From positions 1 to 64,000 of the forward strand of contig UQNO01000006.1 in the NCBI GenBank assembly GCA_900542475.1: a stretch of 64,000 nucleotides of DNA, written 5' to 3'. Made by a program: the position numbers and the translations under genes. The notes beneath the pieces are model-generated. The model had not been told where the DNA came from and searched no databases. It was given only the letters and a program-made list of their open reading frames with translations. How positions within the stretch are numbered: position 1 is the stretch's first letter; every line of letters begins with the position of its first letter. Positions 7,363 to 16,279 of the stretch are shown piece after piece. This stretch comes from an uncultured Bacteroidota bacterium (GTDB taxonomy: Bacteria; Bacteroidota; Bacteroidia; Bacteroidales; F082).

Positions 7363-8886
7363 TTATTTCTTTGGAGAAATTTTCTTTCTGATTATCTCAT
7401 GCAACTCGTTGACATTGACACGTATTTGCTCCATGGTGTCGCGGTCGCGGACTGTCACGGTGTTATCTTCAAGTGTCTGGTTATCAACAGTAACGCAGAG
7501 AGGGGTGCCGATAGCGTCTTGACGTCTGTAACGTTTTCCTATGGAGTCTTTCTCTTCGTACTGGCACATGAAGTCGTACTGGAGGTTGTCCATGATTTCG
7601 CGTGCTTTTTCCGGAAGACCGTCTTTTTTCACGAGAGGAAGTATGGCGACTTTATAGGGAGCGAGAATCGGAGGCAGTTTCATCACGACGCGTTCGCTGC
7701 CGTCGTCAAGTTTCTCTTCCGTATAGGCGTAGCTGAACATGGCGAGGAACATGCGGTCGAGACCGATTGATGTCTCTATGACGTAAGGGGTGTAGCTTTC
7801 GTTTGTTTCCGGGTCGAAATATTGGAGTTTCTTGCCCGAGAATTCTGCGTGGCGGCCGAGGTCGTAGTCTGTACGGCTGTGAATGCCTTCCAGTTCTTTG
7901 AAACCAAAGGGGAAATTAAACTCGATGTCTGTTGCCGCGTTGGCATAGTGGGCAAGTTTCTCGTGGTCGTGGAAGCGGTAGTTTTCAGTTGGAATGCCTA
8001 ATGACAAGTGCCAGTTCATACGCTCTTCCTTCCATTTTTTGAACCATTCTATTTCTGTGCCGGGACGTACGAAGAACTGCATTTCCATCTGTTCGAACTC
8101 TCTCATTCTGAAGATAAACTGACGTGCTACGATTTCGTTACGGAAAGCCTTGCCTGTCTGTGCGATGCCGAAAGGAATCTTCATTCTGCCGGTTTTCTGA
8201 ACGTTGAGGTAGTTCACGAATATACCTTGTGCTGTCTCCGGACGCAGATAGACAGTGTTGGCACCTTCCGCCAGCGAGCCTATCTGTGTCGCGAACATGA
8301 GGTTAAACTGACGAACGTCGGTCCAGTTGCGTGTTCCGCTAATCGGGCATACGATGTCGAGGTCTTCTATGAGCTTCTTGATGTCGGCGAGGTCGTTTTT
8401 CTCCATGTCGCTATAAAGACGATGACTGATTTCCTCTATTTGCTGCTTCCACTCGACGACGCGGGCGTTTGTGATGATAAACTGCTCCTTGTTGAAGGCA
8501 TCGCCAAAACGCTTCTGTGCCTTGTCAACTTCTTTGTTGATTTTTTCCTCTATCTTGGCAATATAATCCTCCACCAAGACATCGGCGCGATAACGTTTCT
8601 TGCTGTCTTTGTTGTCTATCATCGGGTCGTTGAAAGCATCAACGTGACCCGATGCTTTCCACACTGTCGGGTGCATGAAGATGGCAGCGTCCAATCCCAC
8701 GATGTTCTCGTGCATCTGCACCATGGCTTTCCACCAATATTCTCTGATGTTTTTCTTCAGTTCGACACCATTTTGGCCGTAATCGTAAACGGCGGCTAAT
8801 CCGTCATAAATATCACTTGAAGGGAAAATAAAACCGTATTCCTTCGCGTGAGATGTTATCTTCTTGAAAAATTCTTCTTGGTTCAT
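7363..8886 (-). CDS. glyS: Glycyl-tRNA synthetase, dimeric (eukaryote/archaeal-like) type
   Basis: 507 aa class II synthetase that charges tRNA-Gly in the cytoplasm. Seen: an N-terminal segment with GFIFPSSDIYDGLAAVYDYG, the motif-2 region (IPFGIAQTGKAFRNEIVARQ, FIFRMREFEQMEMQFF), motif 3 (VIETSIGLDRMFLAMF), and a C-terminal anticodon-binding domain (PYKVAILPLVKKDG). This single-chain type replaces the GlyQ/GlyS tetramer in Bacteroidota. Downstream and 3 bases away is the ureohydrolase-fold gene. Its upstream region is filled by the 31-bp repeat array. Confidence 0.95.
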   Translation of the reverse strand: MNQEEFFKKITSHAKEYGFIFPSSDIYDGLAAVYDYGQNGVELKKNIREYWWKAMVQMHENIVGLDAAIFMHPTVWKASGHVDAFNDPMIDNKDSKKRYRADVLVEDYIAKIEEKINKEVDKAQKRFGDAFNKEQFIITNARVVEWKQQIEEISHRLYSDMEKNDLADIKKLIEDLDIVCPISGTRNWTDVRQFNLMFATQIGSLAEGANTVYLRPETAQGIFVNYLNVQKTGRMKIPFGIAQTGKAFRNEIVARQFIFRMREFEQMEMQFFVRPGTEIEWFKKWKEERMNWHLSLGIPTENYRFHDHEKLAHYANAATDIEFNFPFGFKELEGIHSRTDYDLGRHAEFSGKKLQYFDPETNESYTPYVIETSIGLDRMFLAMFSYAYTEEKLDDGSERVVMKLPPILAPYKVAILPLVKKDGLPEKAREIMDNLQYDFMCQYEEKDSIGKRYRRQDAIGTPLCVTVDNQTLEDNTVTVRDRDTMEQIRVNVNELHEIIRKKISPKK

Positions 8887-8903
8887 AACTCTTTATTTTT
8901 AAC

Positions 8904-9139
8904 GAGATTTCTCCATTCCGCTTCGCTCCAGTCGAAATGACGTAATTTTAAGTTTCGCTCCAGTCGAAATGACGTAATTTTAAGCTTGCTCCAGTCGAAA
9001 TGACGTAATTTGAAGTTTATTCCAGTTGAAATGACGTAATTTTAAGCTTGTTCCGGTCGGAATGCCGTAATTTGAAGTTTATTTCGGTCGGAATGCCGGC
9101 ACAATTAATTCGTCGTTTCGAGCGTAGTCGAGAAATCTC
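8904..9139. repeat. TCGAAATGAC-family element with six tandem 31-bp units
   Basis: Begins at 8904 with a full-length repeat copy (on the minus strand CGTCATTTCGACTGGAGCG then AAGCGGAATGGAGAAATCTC). The tail portion, TCCAGTCGAAATGACGTAAT plus TTTAAGCT, is then repeated: units start at 8925, 8957, 8988, 9019, 9050 and 9081 (period 31, once 32). The later units diverge to TCGGAATGCC. A further copy of the element ends the region at 9111-9139 (TTTCGAGCG, then GAGAAATCTC). The array fills the gap between two minus-strand genes. Confidence 0.85.
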
Positions 9140-9148
9140 AAATTTCAT

Positions 9149-10198
9149 TTATAATATTAACATTGCATCGCCATAGGTGAAAAATTTATATTTTTCAGCG
9201 ACGGCTTCTTTATAGGCTTGCATTAAGAAATCGTAACCGGCGAAAGCGGCGACTTCCATCATCATCGGGGATTTCGGGAGGTGGAAGTTAGTGATGAGCG
9301 CGTCGGCGGTGTTGAAGTCGTATGGCGGGAAGATGAATTTGTTTGTCCAGCTTTTCATCGGCTTAAGTTTGCCAGTGATGCTCACCGCAGTCTCCAAGAC
9401 TTTCAAAGTGGTTGTTCCGACGGCGAAAACCTTGTGTTTTGCTTCTTTTGTCTGATTAATCATGTCGCAAGTCTCCTGCGAGATATTGATTTCTTCGGAG
9501 TCGGTTTTATGTTTTGTCAAATCCTCGACTTCGATGTCGCGGAAGTTGCCCATTCCGGTGTGAAGTGTCACTTCTGCGAAGTTCACGTCCTGAAGTTCCA
9601 TGCGTTTCATGAGAATCTTGCTGAAATGCATACCTGCTGTCGGTGCGGCCACGGAGCCTTCCTGTGTGGCATAAACAGTTTGATAGTTGAACTCGTCGTC
9701 GGGCTCGACAGGACGCTGGATTACCTTTGGTAGCGGTGTCTCGCCAAGTCCCATGATGACTTTCTTGAACTCGTCGTGTGTACCGTCGAACAGGAAACGC
9801 AGAGTGCGTCCGCGTGACGTGGTGTTGTCGATGACCTCGGCCACCAATTCGTCGTTCGGACCGAAATATAGTTTGTTACCGATGCGGATTTTACGAGCCG
9901 GGTCAACAAGGACGTCCCAGAGACGGCTTTCCTCGTCGAGCTCACGAAGAAGCATCACCTCGATTTTAGCACCGGTCTTCTCTTTCTCGCCATAAAGACG
10001 CGCAGGGAAAACGCGAGAATTGTTGATTACGAACAAATCACCCTGGTTGCAATAATCAAGGATGTCGCGAAAAATTTTGTGCTCAATAGTTTGAGTGTCG
10101 CGGTGCAGTACCATCATGCGTGCCTCTTCGCGTTCTTGCGGAGGATATATCGCGATGAGGTCGTGCGGTAAGTTGAATTTAAACTGAGATAATTTCAT
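9149..10198 (-). CDS. queA: tRNA preQ1(34) S-adenosylmethionine ribosyltransferase-isomerase
   Basis: 349 aa, standard length. QueA moves the ribosyl part of AdoMet onto preQ1 at tRNA position 34 to give epoxyqueuosine, the next-to-last step of queuosine synthesis. Seen: start MKLSQFKFNLPHDLIAIYP, R(P/D)ARL block FVINNSRVFPARL, the central LHTGMGNFRDIEVEDLTKH, and the C-terminal GTTTLKVLE and DALITNFHLPKS blocks diagnostic of the family. No other queuosine genes are in the window. A gap with its promoter follows upstream. Confidence 0.96.
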   Translation of the reverse strand: MKLSQFKFNLPHDLIAIYPPQEREEARMMVLHRDTQTIEHKIFRDILDYCNQGDLFVINNSRVFPARLYGEKEKTGAKIEVMLLRELDEESRLWDVLVDPARKIRIGNKLYFGPNDELVAEVIDNTTSRGRTLRFLFDGTHDEFKKVIMGLGETPLPKVIQRPVEPDDEFNYQTVYATQEGSVAAPTAGMHFSKILMKRMELQDVNFAEVTLHTGMGNFRDIEVEDLTKHKTDSEEINISQETCDMINQTKEAKHKVFAVGTTTLKVLETAVSITGKLKPMKSWTNKFIFPPYDFNTADALITNFHLPKSPMMMEVAAFAGYDFLMQAYKEAVAEKYKFFTYGDAMLIL

Positions 10199-10362
10199 CG
10201 TTAAAATTTATAGTTAATCTTATTTCTTTCGAAAAGAGAATGCAAAGATACAACAAAACAAAAAATTTGTCAAGAGAAATCCTCAAAAATGTTAAAAACG
10301 TGATAGAATTACGTGAATATTTCAAGATGTTTTTGCACTTTTTTAAAAAAATGTAAAATTAA

Positions 10363-10394
10363 TTTGTTAATTTGGAAAATATTCTTTACCTTTG
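10363..10394 (+). promoter_or_regulatory. Promoter TTTG-N20-TACCTTTG with a long leader
   Basis: TTTG at 10363-10366, a 20-base spacer and TACCTTTG at 10387-10394: a full Bacteroidota consensus match. The next ATG in this direction is at 10615, so the leader would be about 215 bases. Apart from the hairpin at its end I see no known riboswitch in it, only two near-identical copies of ATGGTATTTA (about 10457 and 10478). Confidence 0.7.
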
Positions 10395-10566
10395 CAGCGT
10401 TAAATTACGAGAGTATGTATTCAAAATTTTAAACAAATGTTTTGACTGATTAACATTATGGTATTTAAGAACGATATATGGTATTTAGGAAAGAACAAAT
10501 TATTATGCAATTAAATCGGAATAGTTTTCCATGCAATTGTTCTATGTTTAACCCAAAATTCCCAAT

Positions 10567-10605
10567 CGCTTCACCAAGACCGCGGAATAAAGGAACCGCG
10601 AAGCG
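10567..10605 (+). promoter_or_regulatory. Leader hairpin just before the lipoprotein start
   Basis: CGCTTC at 10567-10572 pairs with GAAGCG at 10600-10605, with an inner CGCGG/CCGCG stem. It ends 9 bases before the ATG at 10615 and could mask ribosome entry. Role inferred from position only. Confidence 0.4.
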
Positions 10606-10614
10606 AAGATAGAT

Positions 10615-11526
10615 ATGAAAAAATATACAAACATTTACAAAATTACTTGTATTATTATTATTGCAAGTTGTTTAATTGGATGCAAAAAAAATGACAACAT
10701 TAGTATCAGAACGTTAGACTATTCGACGGATTCCAATCTGATAGAAGAAATTGAATATTCGGGAGTTGGAGTGCCTTTTCCCGATGGTAGTTTGGTAACA
10801 ACTACTAATGATGGTGTTTTTGAACTTACACTTCCTGATGGTTATTTGTATGTCGTAAAAACCAATAATAATAGAGGCTGGAAAACTTCCCCTGTCATCG
10901 GAGTTACATGTACTTGTAATAGTGGAACTGGATGTAATCCTGTCAAGTTCAATAATATATTTGTTTGTCTTATGGAAGAAACTTGTAGTTGTTGTGAATC
11001 ACAACTCAAATACAAAGACGAGAGCAAACAGTGGATTGATGTTGAACTTGTTGGTATGATTAATAAAAATGCTGGCATAACATTGTTATCGGATAATCCT
11101 ATACCCAAAGATAGAAAGTTGTTTTCTTATATCATCAGGCATAAGGATATTATTCATGGAAATGCCTTTGAAGAATTATTTGAGATGGATATCGTAAATG
11201 ATTTTTTAGAATCAACGGCTGTGTTTTTTAATGAGAATAATATAACGCCAAATGTATATGCGTTTTATAACATTTTAGGAAATGTTGCATTAATTCCATT
11301 TTATTTGCCAGATGAAAGCATTATAACTTATGCAGACGAGCAAGGCTCTCATGATATCTATGCAATGAGTGTTTCGTTAAAAAGTCCACCGGAAAGTGTG
11401 ATAAAATGTGAGTGTACATCTGGTTCAGACGGATGTATTATTGAAAAAAAATGGACACCTTTGGGTACGCTCTATTATTGCAATGCTGGCAATTGCACCT
11501 CTTGTTCCCTATTAATGCCTAAATGA
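10615..11526 (+). CDS. Lipoprotein with two Cys-rich repeat motifs, unknown function
   Basis: 303 aa. The N-terminus has a hydrophobic signal and lipobox (SCLIGC, Cys23), so it is probably lipid-anchored in the envelope. Two similar Cys-rich blocks are seen: CTCNSGTGC with later C-x5-C-x-CC (about residues 99-126), and at the C-terminus CECTSGSDGC with later C-x4-C-x2-C (about residues 263-297). Both follow C-x-C-x-SG-(x)2-3-C-x10-12-C, suggesting a duplicated metal- or disulfide-binding unit. No known domain recognised. It stands alone, behind its own promoter and a long structured leader. Confidence 0.7.
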   Translation: MKKYTNIYKITCIIIIASCLIGCKKNDNISIRTLDYSTDSNLIEEIEYSGVGVPFPDGSLVTTTNDGVFELTLPDGYLYVVKTNNNRGWKTSPVIGVTCTCNSGTGCNPVKFNNIFVCLMEETCSCCESQLKYKDESKQWIDVELVGMINKNAGITLLSDNPIPKDRKLFSYIIRHKDIIHGNAFEELFEMDIVNDFLESTAVFFNENNITPNVYAFYNILGNVALIPFYLPDESIITYADEQGSHDIYAMSVSLKSPPESVIKCECTSGSDGCIIEKKWTPLGTLYYCNAGNCTSCSLLMPK

Positions 11527-11627
11527 TTTGATACCGGAGATAATCTTTGTCATCATTTTATGAAAATTTATACTTTTGAAGCGTTATTTAGTCAAACTAT
11601 TACTAACATTAAATAATTTGTTATATA

Positions 11628-11735
11628 GCTGTCCGGGAAACCTTTTTAGGTCAATACAAAATCAGGGCTGACACTTCTTACGAGGTATCAGCCCTATTGG
11701 TTTACGTAAAGGCACTCATTTTGCCGGACGGCAGT
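11628..11735. other. Nested inverted repeats, possible small mobile-element remnant
   Basis: An 11-bp stem (AGGGCTGACAC at 11664-11674 with its near-complement ending at 11695) sits centrally between outer inverted sequences AGCTGTCCGGGAAACC (left) and TTGCCGGACGGCAG (right, about 11722-11735). No T-run follows the central hairpin, so it is not a good terminator. The layout resembles an IS end-to-end relic, but no transposase is present. Confidence 0.35.
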
Positions 11736-11793
11736 AAAACAGGGTGTCGGTTTTTTGACTGTCAACGCTGTTGAATTGGGAAGACATGAAAAG

Positions 11794-12810
11794 TTATTCC
11801 AATTTCAAATCACCTTCTTTTATCCAGTTCAGTTTTCTGAAAACAAGTCCGAAAAGCCAAGTGAGTGTTGCTGGAAGTACGAAGCAAATCAGCAAGATTC
11901 CCCACCACATTTGGGAGTCGCCGTCTGGCATTGCCGAGATTACGCCGAGGGGGCCCACCAAGCCGCATGTTCCCATGCCCGAGCCGATAGGCACGTTTTC
12001 GAGCCGGAAGACACAAGTCGCCAAAGGTCCGGTGATGGCTGATGTCAATGTCGGAGGTATCCAAATCAAGGGGTGGCGCAAAATATTCGGCATCTGCAGC
12101 ATCGAGGTGCCGAGACCTTGCGAGATGAGTCCGCCCCAGCGGTTTTCCTTGAAGCTCATGACGGCGAAACCGACCATCTGGGCGCAACATCCGGCTGTTG
12201 CCGCCCCACCGGCGATACCCGAAAGCCCGATGGCGATACATATCGCGGCGCTGCTGATTGGCAGCGTCAACGCTATTCCGATACTCATTGAAACGATGAT
12301 TCCCATCGCAAACGGATGCAGATTCGTTGCATACATGATAAAATTGCCGAAAGCACTCATGAAATCGCTGATATACGGTCCGACGAACATCGCAAGCAAA
12401 ACACCGGAGATTATTGTAACAGAAGGAGTTACAAGAATATCGACTTGCGTCTCTTTCGACACCATCTTGCCAAGTTCGGTGCTGATGACAACCGCCGCAA
12501 GCACTCCGACCGGACCGCCTAAAGTGTTTCCAGCCACTCCGACAGCCACCGCGCTGAATATCACTAACGCCGGAGCATGAAGAGCGTATGCTATGGCCAC
12601 TCCCATGGCAGGACCGGCGGCACTTTTGCAATATTTGGCAAACTCTACGAAAATCGGGACGTTCAGGCGACTTCCGATGGTGTCGAAAATCGTCCCGATA
12701 AGCAGCGACGCAAACAAACCGAGCGCCATGGCACCAAGAGCGTCAATGAGATATGCCTTCGCCGAAACATCGACGTTTTTTCTTTTCAGAAATGATTTAA
12801 AATTGCTCAT
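11794..12810 (-). CDS. PTS sugar transporter subunit IIC-like membrane protein (PTS_EIIC_2 family)
   Basis: 338 aa, very hydrophobic, with about eight to ten membrane segments rich in Gly and Ala (for example GAMALGLFASLLIGTIFDTI and GVAGNTLGGPVGVLAAVV). It resembles the PTS_EIIC_2 family, stand-alone permease-like proteins that occur without neighbouring IIA or IIB components. No HPr or EI is in the window, so sugar phosphorylation is not supported; transport of an unknown solute across the inner membrane is the safe reading. It is convergent with the lipoprotein gene and divergent from polA. Confidence 0.8.
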   Translation of the reverse strand: MSNFKSFLKRKNVDVSAKAYLIDALGAMALGLFASLLIGTIFDTIGSRLNVPIFVEFAKYCKSAAGPAMGVAIAYALHAPALVIFSAVAVGVAGNTLGGPVGVLAAVVISTELGKMVSKETQVDILVTPSVTIISGVLLAMFVGPYISDFMSAFGNFIMYATNLHPFAMGIIVSMSIGIALTLPISSAAICIAIGLSGIAGGAATAGCCAQMVGFAVMSFKENRWGGLISQGLGTSMLQMPNILRHPLIWIPPTLTSAITGPLATCVFRLENVPIGSGMGTCGLVGPLGVISAMPDGDSQMWWGILLICFVLPATLTWLFGLVFRKLNWIKEGDLKLE

Positions 12811-12969
12811 TTTATTAGAAATAACCGTGCAAAAATACGAAAAATTCAGATAAGAAAGACATTGTCCAAATCTAATTTGTTTAAGTGTTTTCGCACGCGC
12901 AAAGTGGTTTTTTAGACGCTATTGTTTGATTTTTTAATCATTTTTAACTGATTGTTGCTGCAAAATTAC

Positions 12970-12977
12970 TATTTTTG
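12970..12977 (+). promoter_or_regulatory. -7 element (TATTTTTG) before polA
   Basis: Exact TAnnTTTG match about 115 bases before the polA ATG. TTG triplets upstream are at poor spacing, so only the -7 box is supported. Confidence 0.45.
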
Positions 12978-13091
12978 CATTTGCAAACATATTTGTGATA
13001 TGAAACAATGATTAAACACGTGACCATACTTCCGAATTTTATAAGAAAACCAGAGGTATAATTATTTTTACGCATATTAATATTGCTTGCC

Positions 13092-15842
13092 ATGATTACT
13101 AAAGATACAGAAAAAGTTTTCCTTTTAGATGCCTATGCGTTGATTTACAGGGCTTTTTTCGCGCTTAACAAAAATCCGAGAATGACATCGAAGGGACTTA
13201 ACACGTCGGCGATTATCGGGTTTTTGAACACTTTGTACGATGTTTTGAAAAACGAGAAGCCGTCGCATATAGGAATAGCGTTTGATTTGGGCGCCCCTAC
13301 CCTGCGCACGGACAACTTCTGCGATTACAAAGCAAACCGCGAGGAGATGCCGCCGGATTTGAAAGCGTCGATACCTTATATCATCAAGATAATCAAGGGT
13401 TTCAATATTCCGATTTACGCTGTTGAGGGCTACGAGGCTGACGACATTATCGGCACATTGGCGAAAAAAGCCGAAAAAGCCGGTTTCATTACTTATATGA
13501 TGACACCTGATAAAGACTTCGGTCAGTTGGTTAGCGATAATATTTTCATTTACAAACCAGCAAAATTCAAAGACCCCGCCACAATCGTGGGTGTAAAAGA
13601 GATATGCGAAAAATATGGCATAAAAAATCCAACGCAACTAATTGATATTCTTGGACTTTGGGGTGATGCTATCGATAATATCCCCGGAATTCCCGGCGTT
13701 GGCGAAAAAACCGCTTCCAAATTCGTGCAAGAATACGGTTCGTTGGAGGGTTTGCTTGAGCATACCGACGATTTGAAGGGCAAGATGAAAGAAAATGTCG
13801 TCAATTTCGCCGACCAAGGCAGGATGTCGAAGATACTTGCGACCATCAACACTGATGTTCCTATTGACTTCGACCCCGAAGACCTGAAGGTTAAAGCACC
13901 AAATATCCAAGAACTGCTGGAAATTTTCGAGGAGTTGGAGTTTAGAACGATGGCGAAGAGGTTGGTGGCGGATTATAAGGTTTTTGCAGAAGCAAAAGCC
14001 GCTGAAAAAAAGGAAAAATCTGTTGAAAAGCCAATAAAAGATGGAAAACCTGCTTCGAAAGAATTAGATTTGTTTTCACAGCTGGAGCTTTCAGATGATG
14101 CAGAGAACCTTGAATACTCATTGTTCTCTTCAAAGGTCTCTGCTTCTTCGATAGCTCATGATTACAAAACAGTGCAAACCGGCGAAGAATTCGCAAATCT
14201 TTTGAAAGTGCTTGAAAACACCGATGTTTTCGCAGTTGATATTGATGAAAAAAGCATTTCATTTTCGGTGAAGGAACACGAGGCGTTCACTTGTCATTTC
14301 GACCGGAGCGGAGCGGAATGGAGACCGGAGCTTGAAATGACAGGGAAGATTTTTTCCAATACAACAAAAACTATCATCGGTCACAATTTGAAATCTGTCG
14401 TTTCTATTTTGCGTAGCCACGGTATCTCATTGAAAAACAATCTCTTCGACACTATGATTGCGCACTATCTCATTGAGCCGGAGCAGAGGCATACCATGGA
14501 TTATGTGGCAGATGTGTATCTGAATTACACCCTTACGGAAAATACTGCTGAAAGAGCCGATATTGCTTATCAATTGTATGAGAAATTTAAGCCTGTTCTT
14601 ATTGAAAATCAATTAAGCAAACTGTTTTACGATATAGAAATGCCTCTTGTGCCGGTGCTTGCCACCATGGAAGCCAACGGCGTGAAAATCGATGGCGAAA
14701 ACTTGAAACAGATTAGCGAACAGCAGGCATTGGAAATAAAAGAGATTGAGAATCGGATTTTTGAAGCGGCAGGAACAGTGTTCAATATTGCTTCTCCGAA
14801 GCAACTTGGCGAGATTTTGTTTGTGAAAATGAAGATAAAAGCACCTGCGAAGAAGACAAAATCCGGACAATATCCGACAGGTGAGGAGGTTTTGCAGAAG
14901 ATTATCAACGTGCATCCTATAATTCGGCAAATCCTTGATTATCGAGGACTTACCAAGTTGAAATCGACATACGTTGACGCACTTCCGGTCTTGATAAACA
15001 AAGAGGACGGTTTGGTTCATACTTCTTATAATCAAGCGGTTACGGCAACAGGAAGATTAAGTTCGACAAATCCCAACCTGCAGAATATCCCGGTAAGAAC
15101 CGACAAGGGTCGTGAGATTCGCAAAGCTTTCGTGCCGCGTGACAAGAACCATATTTTATTGGCCGCCGATTATTCTCAGATAGAATTGCGTATCATCACG
15201 CATTTAAGCGGCGACGCTGCCATGAGCGAGGCGTTCCGCGAGGGCTTGGACATCCACGCCGCCACAGCCGCTCGTGTTTATAAAGTGCCGATTGAAAATG
15301 TTACAAAAGACATGCGCCGTCATGCAAAAGCCGTGAATTTTGGAATCATTTACGGAATGTCGGCCTTTGGTCTCGCCGAAAGATTAGGCATTTCACGCTC
15401 GGAAGCTGCTTCTATTATTGACAACTATTTCAAGGAATATGTCGGCATTCAACAATATATAAAGAACAACATCGAGTTTGCTCGCAAAAACGGTTACGTC
15501 GAGACTATGCTCGGTCGCCGTCGTTATCTACGAGACATCAACGCCTCAAACAGTGTGGTGAGAAATTTCGCCGAAAGAAACGCCGTGAACGCCCCAATCC
15601 AAGGAAGCAGTGCCGACATGATAAAAATAGCTATGTCTAAAATCTATAAAGCGATGAACGACAAAGGTTTAAAATCGAAAATGATACTTCAAGTGCACGA
15701 TGAGCTTGTTTTCGATGCCTGCCTCGACGAACTTGATGTTTTGAAGGAAATTGTAAATGATAAAATGGTAAACGCGCTGCCGCTGAACATACCGGTGGTT
15801 GTTGAGCTCAACACGGGAGAGAATTGGCTGGAAGCGCATTAA
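13092..15842 (+). CDS. polA: DNA polymerase I with an in-frame repeat insertion in the exonuclease-like domain
   Basis: 916 aa from the ATG at 13092 (an in-frame TTG at 13083 is less likely). Seen in order: the 5'-3' exonuclease domain (VFLLDAYALIYRAFFALN, EADDIIGTLA, GIPGVGEKTA), a linker, a 3'-5' exonuclease-like domain, and the polymerase domain with motif A DYSQIELRI, motif B RRHAKAVNFGIIYG and motif C VHDEL. Replication, gap filling and Okazaki processing. In the proofreading domain the first motif reads VDIDEK rather than the usual DTE, so proofreading is probably lost. A 51-bp palindromic repeat (14292-14342) adds exactly 17 residues there without disturbing the frame. Confidence 0.95.
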   Translation: MITKDTEKVFLLDAYALIYRAFFALNKNPRMTSKGLNTSAIIGFLNTLYDVLKNEKPSHIGIAFDLGAPTLRTDNFCDYKANREEMPPDLKASIPYIIKIIKGFNIPIYAVEGYEADDIIGTLAKKAEKAGFITYMMTPDKDFGQLVSDNIFIYKPAKFKDPATIVGVKEICEKYGIKNPTQLIDILGLWGDAIDNIPGIPGVGEKTASKFVQEYGSLEGLLEHTDDLKGKMKENVVNFADQGRMSKILATINTDVPIDFDPEDLKVKAPNIQELLEIFEELEFRTMAKRLVADYKVFAEAKAAEKKEKSVEKPIKDGKPASKELDLFSQLELSDDAENLEYSLFSSKVSASSIAHDYKTVQTGEEFANLLKVLENTDVFAVDIDEKSISFSVKEHEAFTCHFDRSGAEWRPELEMTGKIFSNTTKTIIGHNLKSVVSILRSHGISLKNNLFDTMIAHYLIEPEQRHTMDYVADVYLNYTLTENTAERADIAYQLYEKFKPVLIENQLSKLFYDIEMPLVPVLATMEANGVKIDGENLKQISEQQALEIKEIENRIFEAAGTVFNIASPKQLGEILFVKMKIKAPAKKTKSGQYPTGEEVLQKIINVHPIIRQILDYRGLTKLKSTYVDALPVLINKEDGLVHTSYNQAVTATGRLSSTNPNLQNIPVRTDKGREIRKAFVPRDKNHILLAADYSQIELRIITHLSGDAAMSEAFREGLDIHAATAARVYKVPIENVTKDMRRHAKAVNFGIIYGMSAFGLAERLGISRSEAASIIDNYFKEYVGIQQYIKNNIEFARKNGYVETMLGRRRYLRDINASNSVVRNFAERNAVNAPIQGSSADMIKIAMSKIYKAMNDKGLKSKMILQVHDELVFDACLDELDVLKEIVNDKMVNALPLNIPVVVELNTGENWLEAH
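14292..14342 (+). repeat. 51-bp palindromic repeat copy inside polA, in frame
   Basis: Begins TGTCATTTCGACCGGAGCGG and ends GGAGCTTGAAATGACA, so the outer 9 bases are inverted repeats. It encodes 17 residues, CHFDRSGAEWRPELEMT. The same family is found between genes at 8904, 19873 and 37720. The length is divisible by 3, and flanking codons match the normal exonuclease-domain context (EAFT before, GKIFSNTTKTIIGHNLKS after). Confidence 0.8.
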
Positions 15843-15892
15843 GAGATGTTAGATGGGACTGTCAAAGTCTAACGTCTAAAAAACTAAAATTT

Positions 15893-16264
15893 ATGGCTGA
15901 ACATAATGAATTAGGAAAAATGGGCGAGAAACTCGCCAGAGATTTTTTGATGGCGAAAGGCTATCGGATTTTGGAACAGAATTGTGTTTGCGGAAACAAA
16001 GAAATCGACATCATCGCTTTAGACGGCAAGGAACTTGTGATTGTAGAGGTTAAGACCCGGCGCGTACAGTATCTCGTTGAGCCGGAAGAGACTGTCGATA
16101 AATACAAGCAACGTTTTCTCATTTGGGCGGCGGAATATTACATTGAACGTAACAAACTCGACATAGACGTGCGTTTCGACATTGTGGCTATCGTGGTGGA
16201 TAAAAACAACGAACATCGGATAGAACACATTGAAAACGCATTTTATCCGATGTTAAGTCGTTGA
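15893..16264 (+). CDS. yraN: YraN/UPF0102 family endonuclease-fold protein
   Basis: 123 aa from the ATG at 15893; the longer frame from 15824 overlaps polA and was rejected. Start MAEHNELGKMGEKLARDFL, then GYRILEQNCVCGNKEIDIIA with the Asp and the EVKTR block of the PD-(D/E)xK fold: the E-x-D...E-V-K pattern typical of YraN. The family is predicted to act on Holliday-junction-like DNA, but its role is not settled. It lies 50 bases after polA on the same strand, which fits a DNA repair unit, and is convergent with metG. Confidence 0.9.
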   Translation: MAEHNELGKMGEKLARDFLMAKGYRILEQNCVCGNKEIDIIALDGKELVIVEVKTRRVQYLVEPEETVDKYKQRFLIWAAEYYIERNKLDIDVRFDIVAIVVDKNNEHRIEHIENAFYPMLSR

Positions 16265-16279
16265 TTATTGGTTTGTTGC

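Noticed and set aside
8008..8799. Long plus-strand open frame (263 codons) opposite the glycyl-tRNA synthetase gene
   Set aside because: Shadow of glyS: Cys/Leu/Val-rich composition, no promoter or RBS, and the opposite strand encodes a complete synthetase.
11664..11695. Strong hairpin as terminator of the lipoprotein or PTS gene
   Set aside because: No T-run on either strand and more than 90 bases from either stop; it is better seen as part of the nested inverted repeats.
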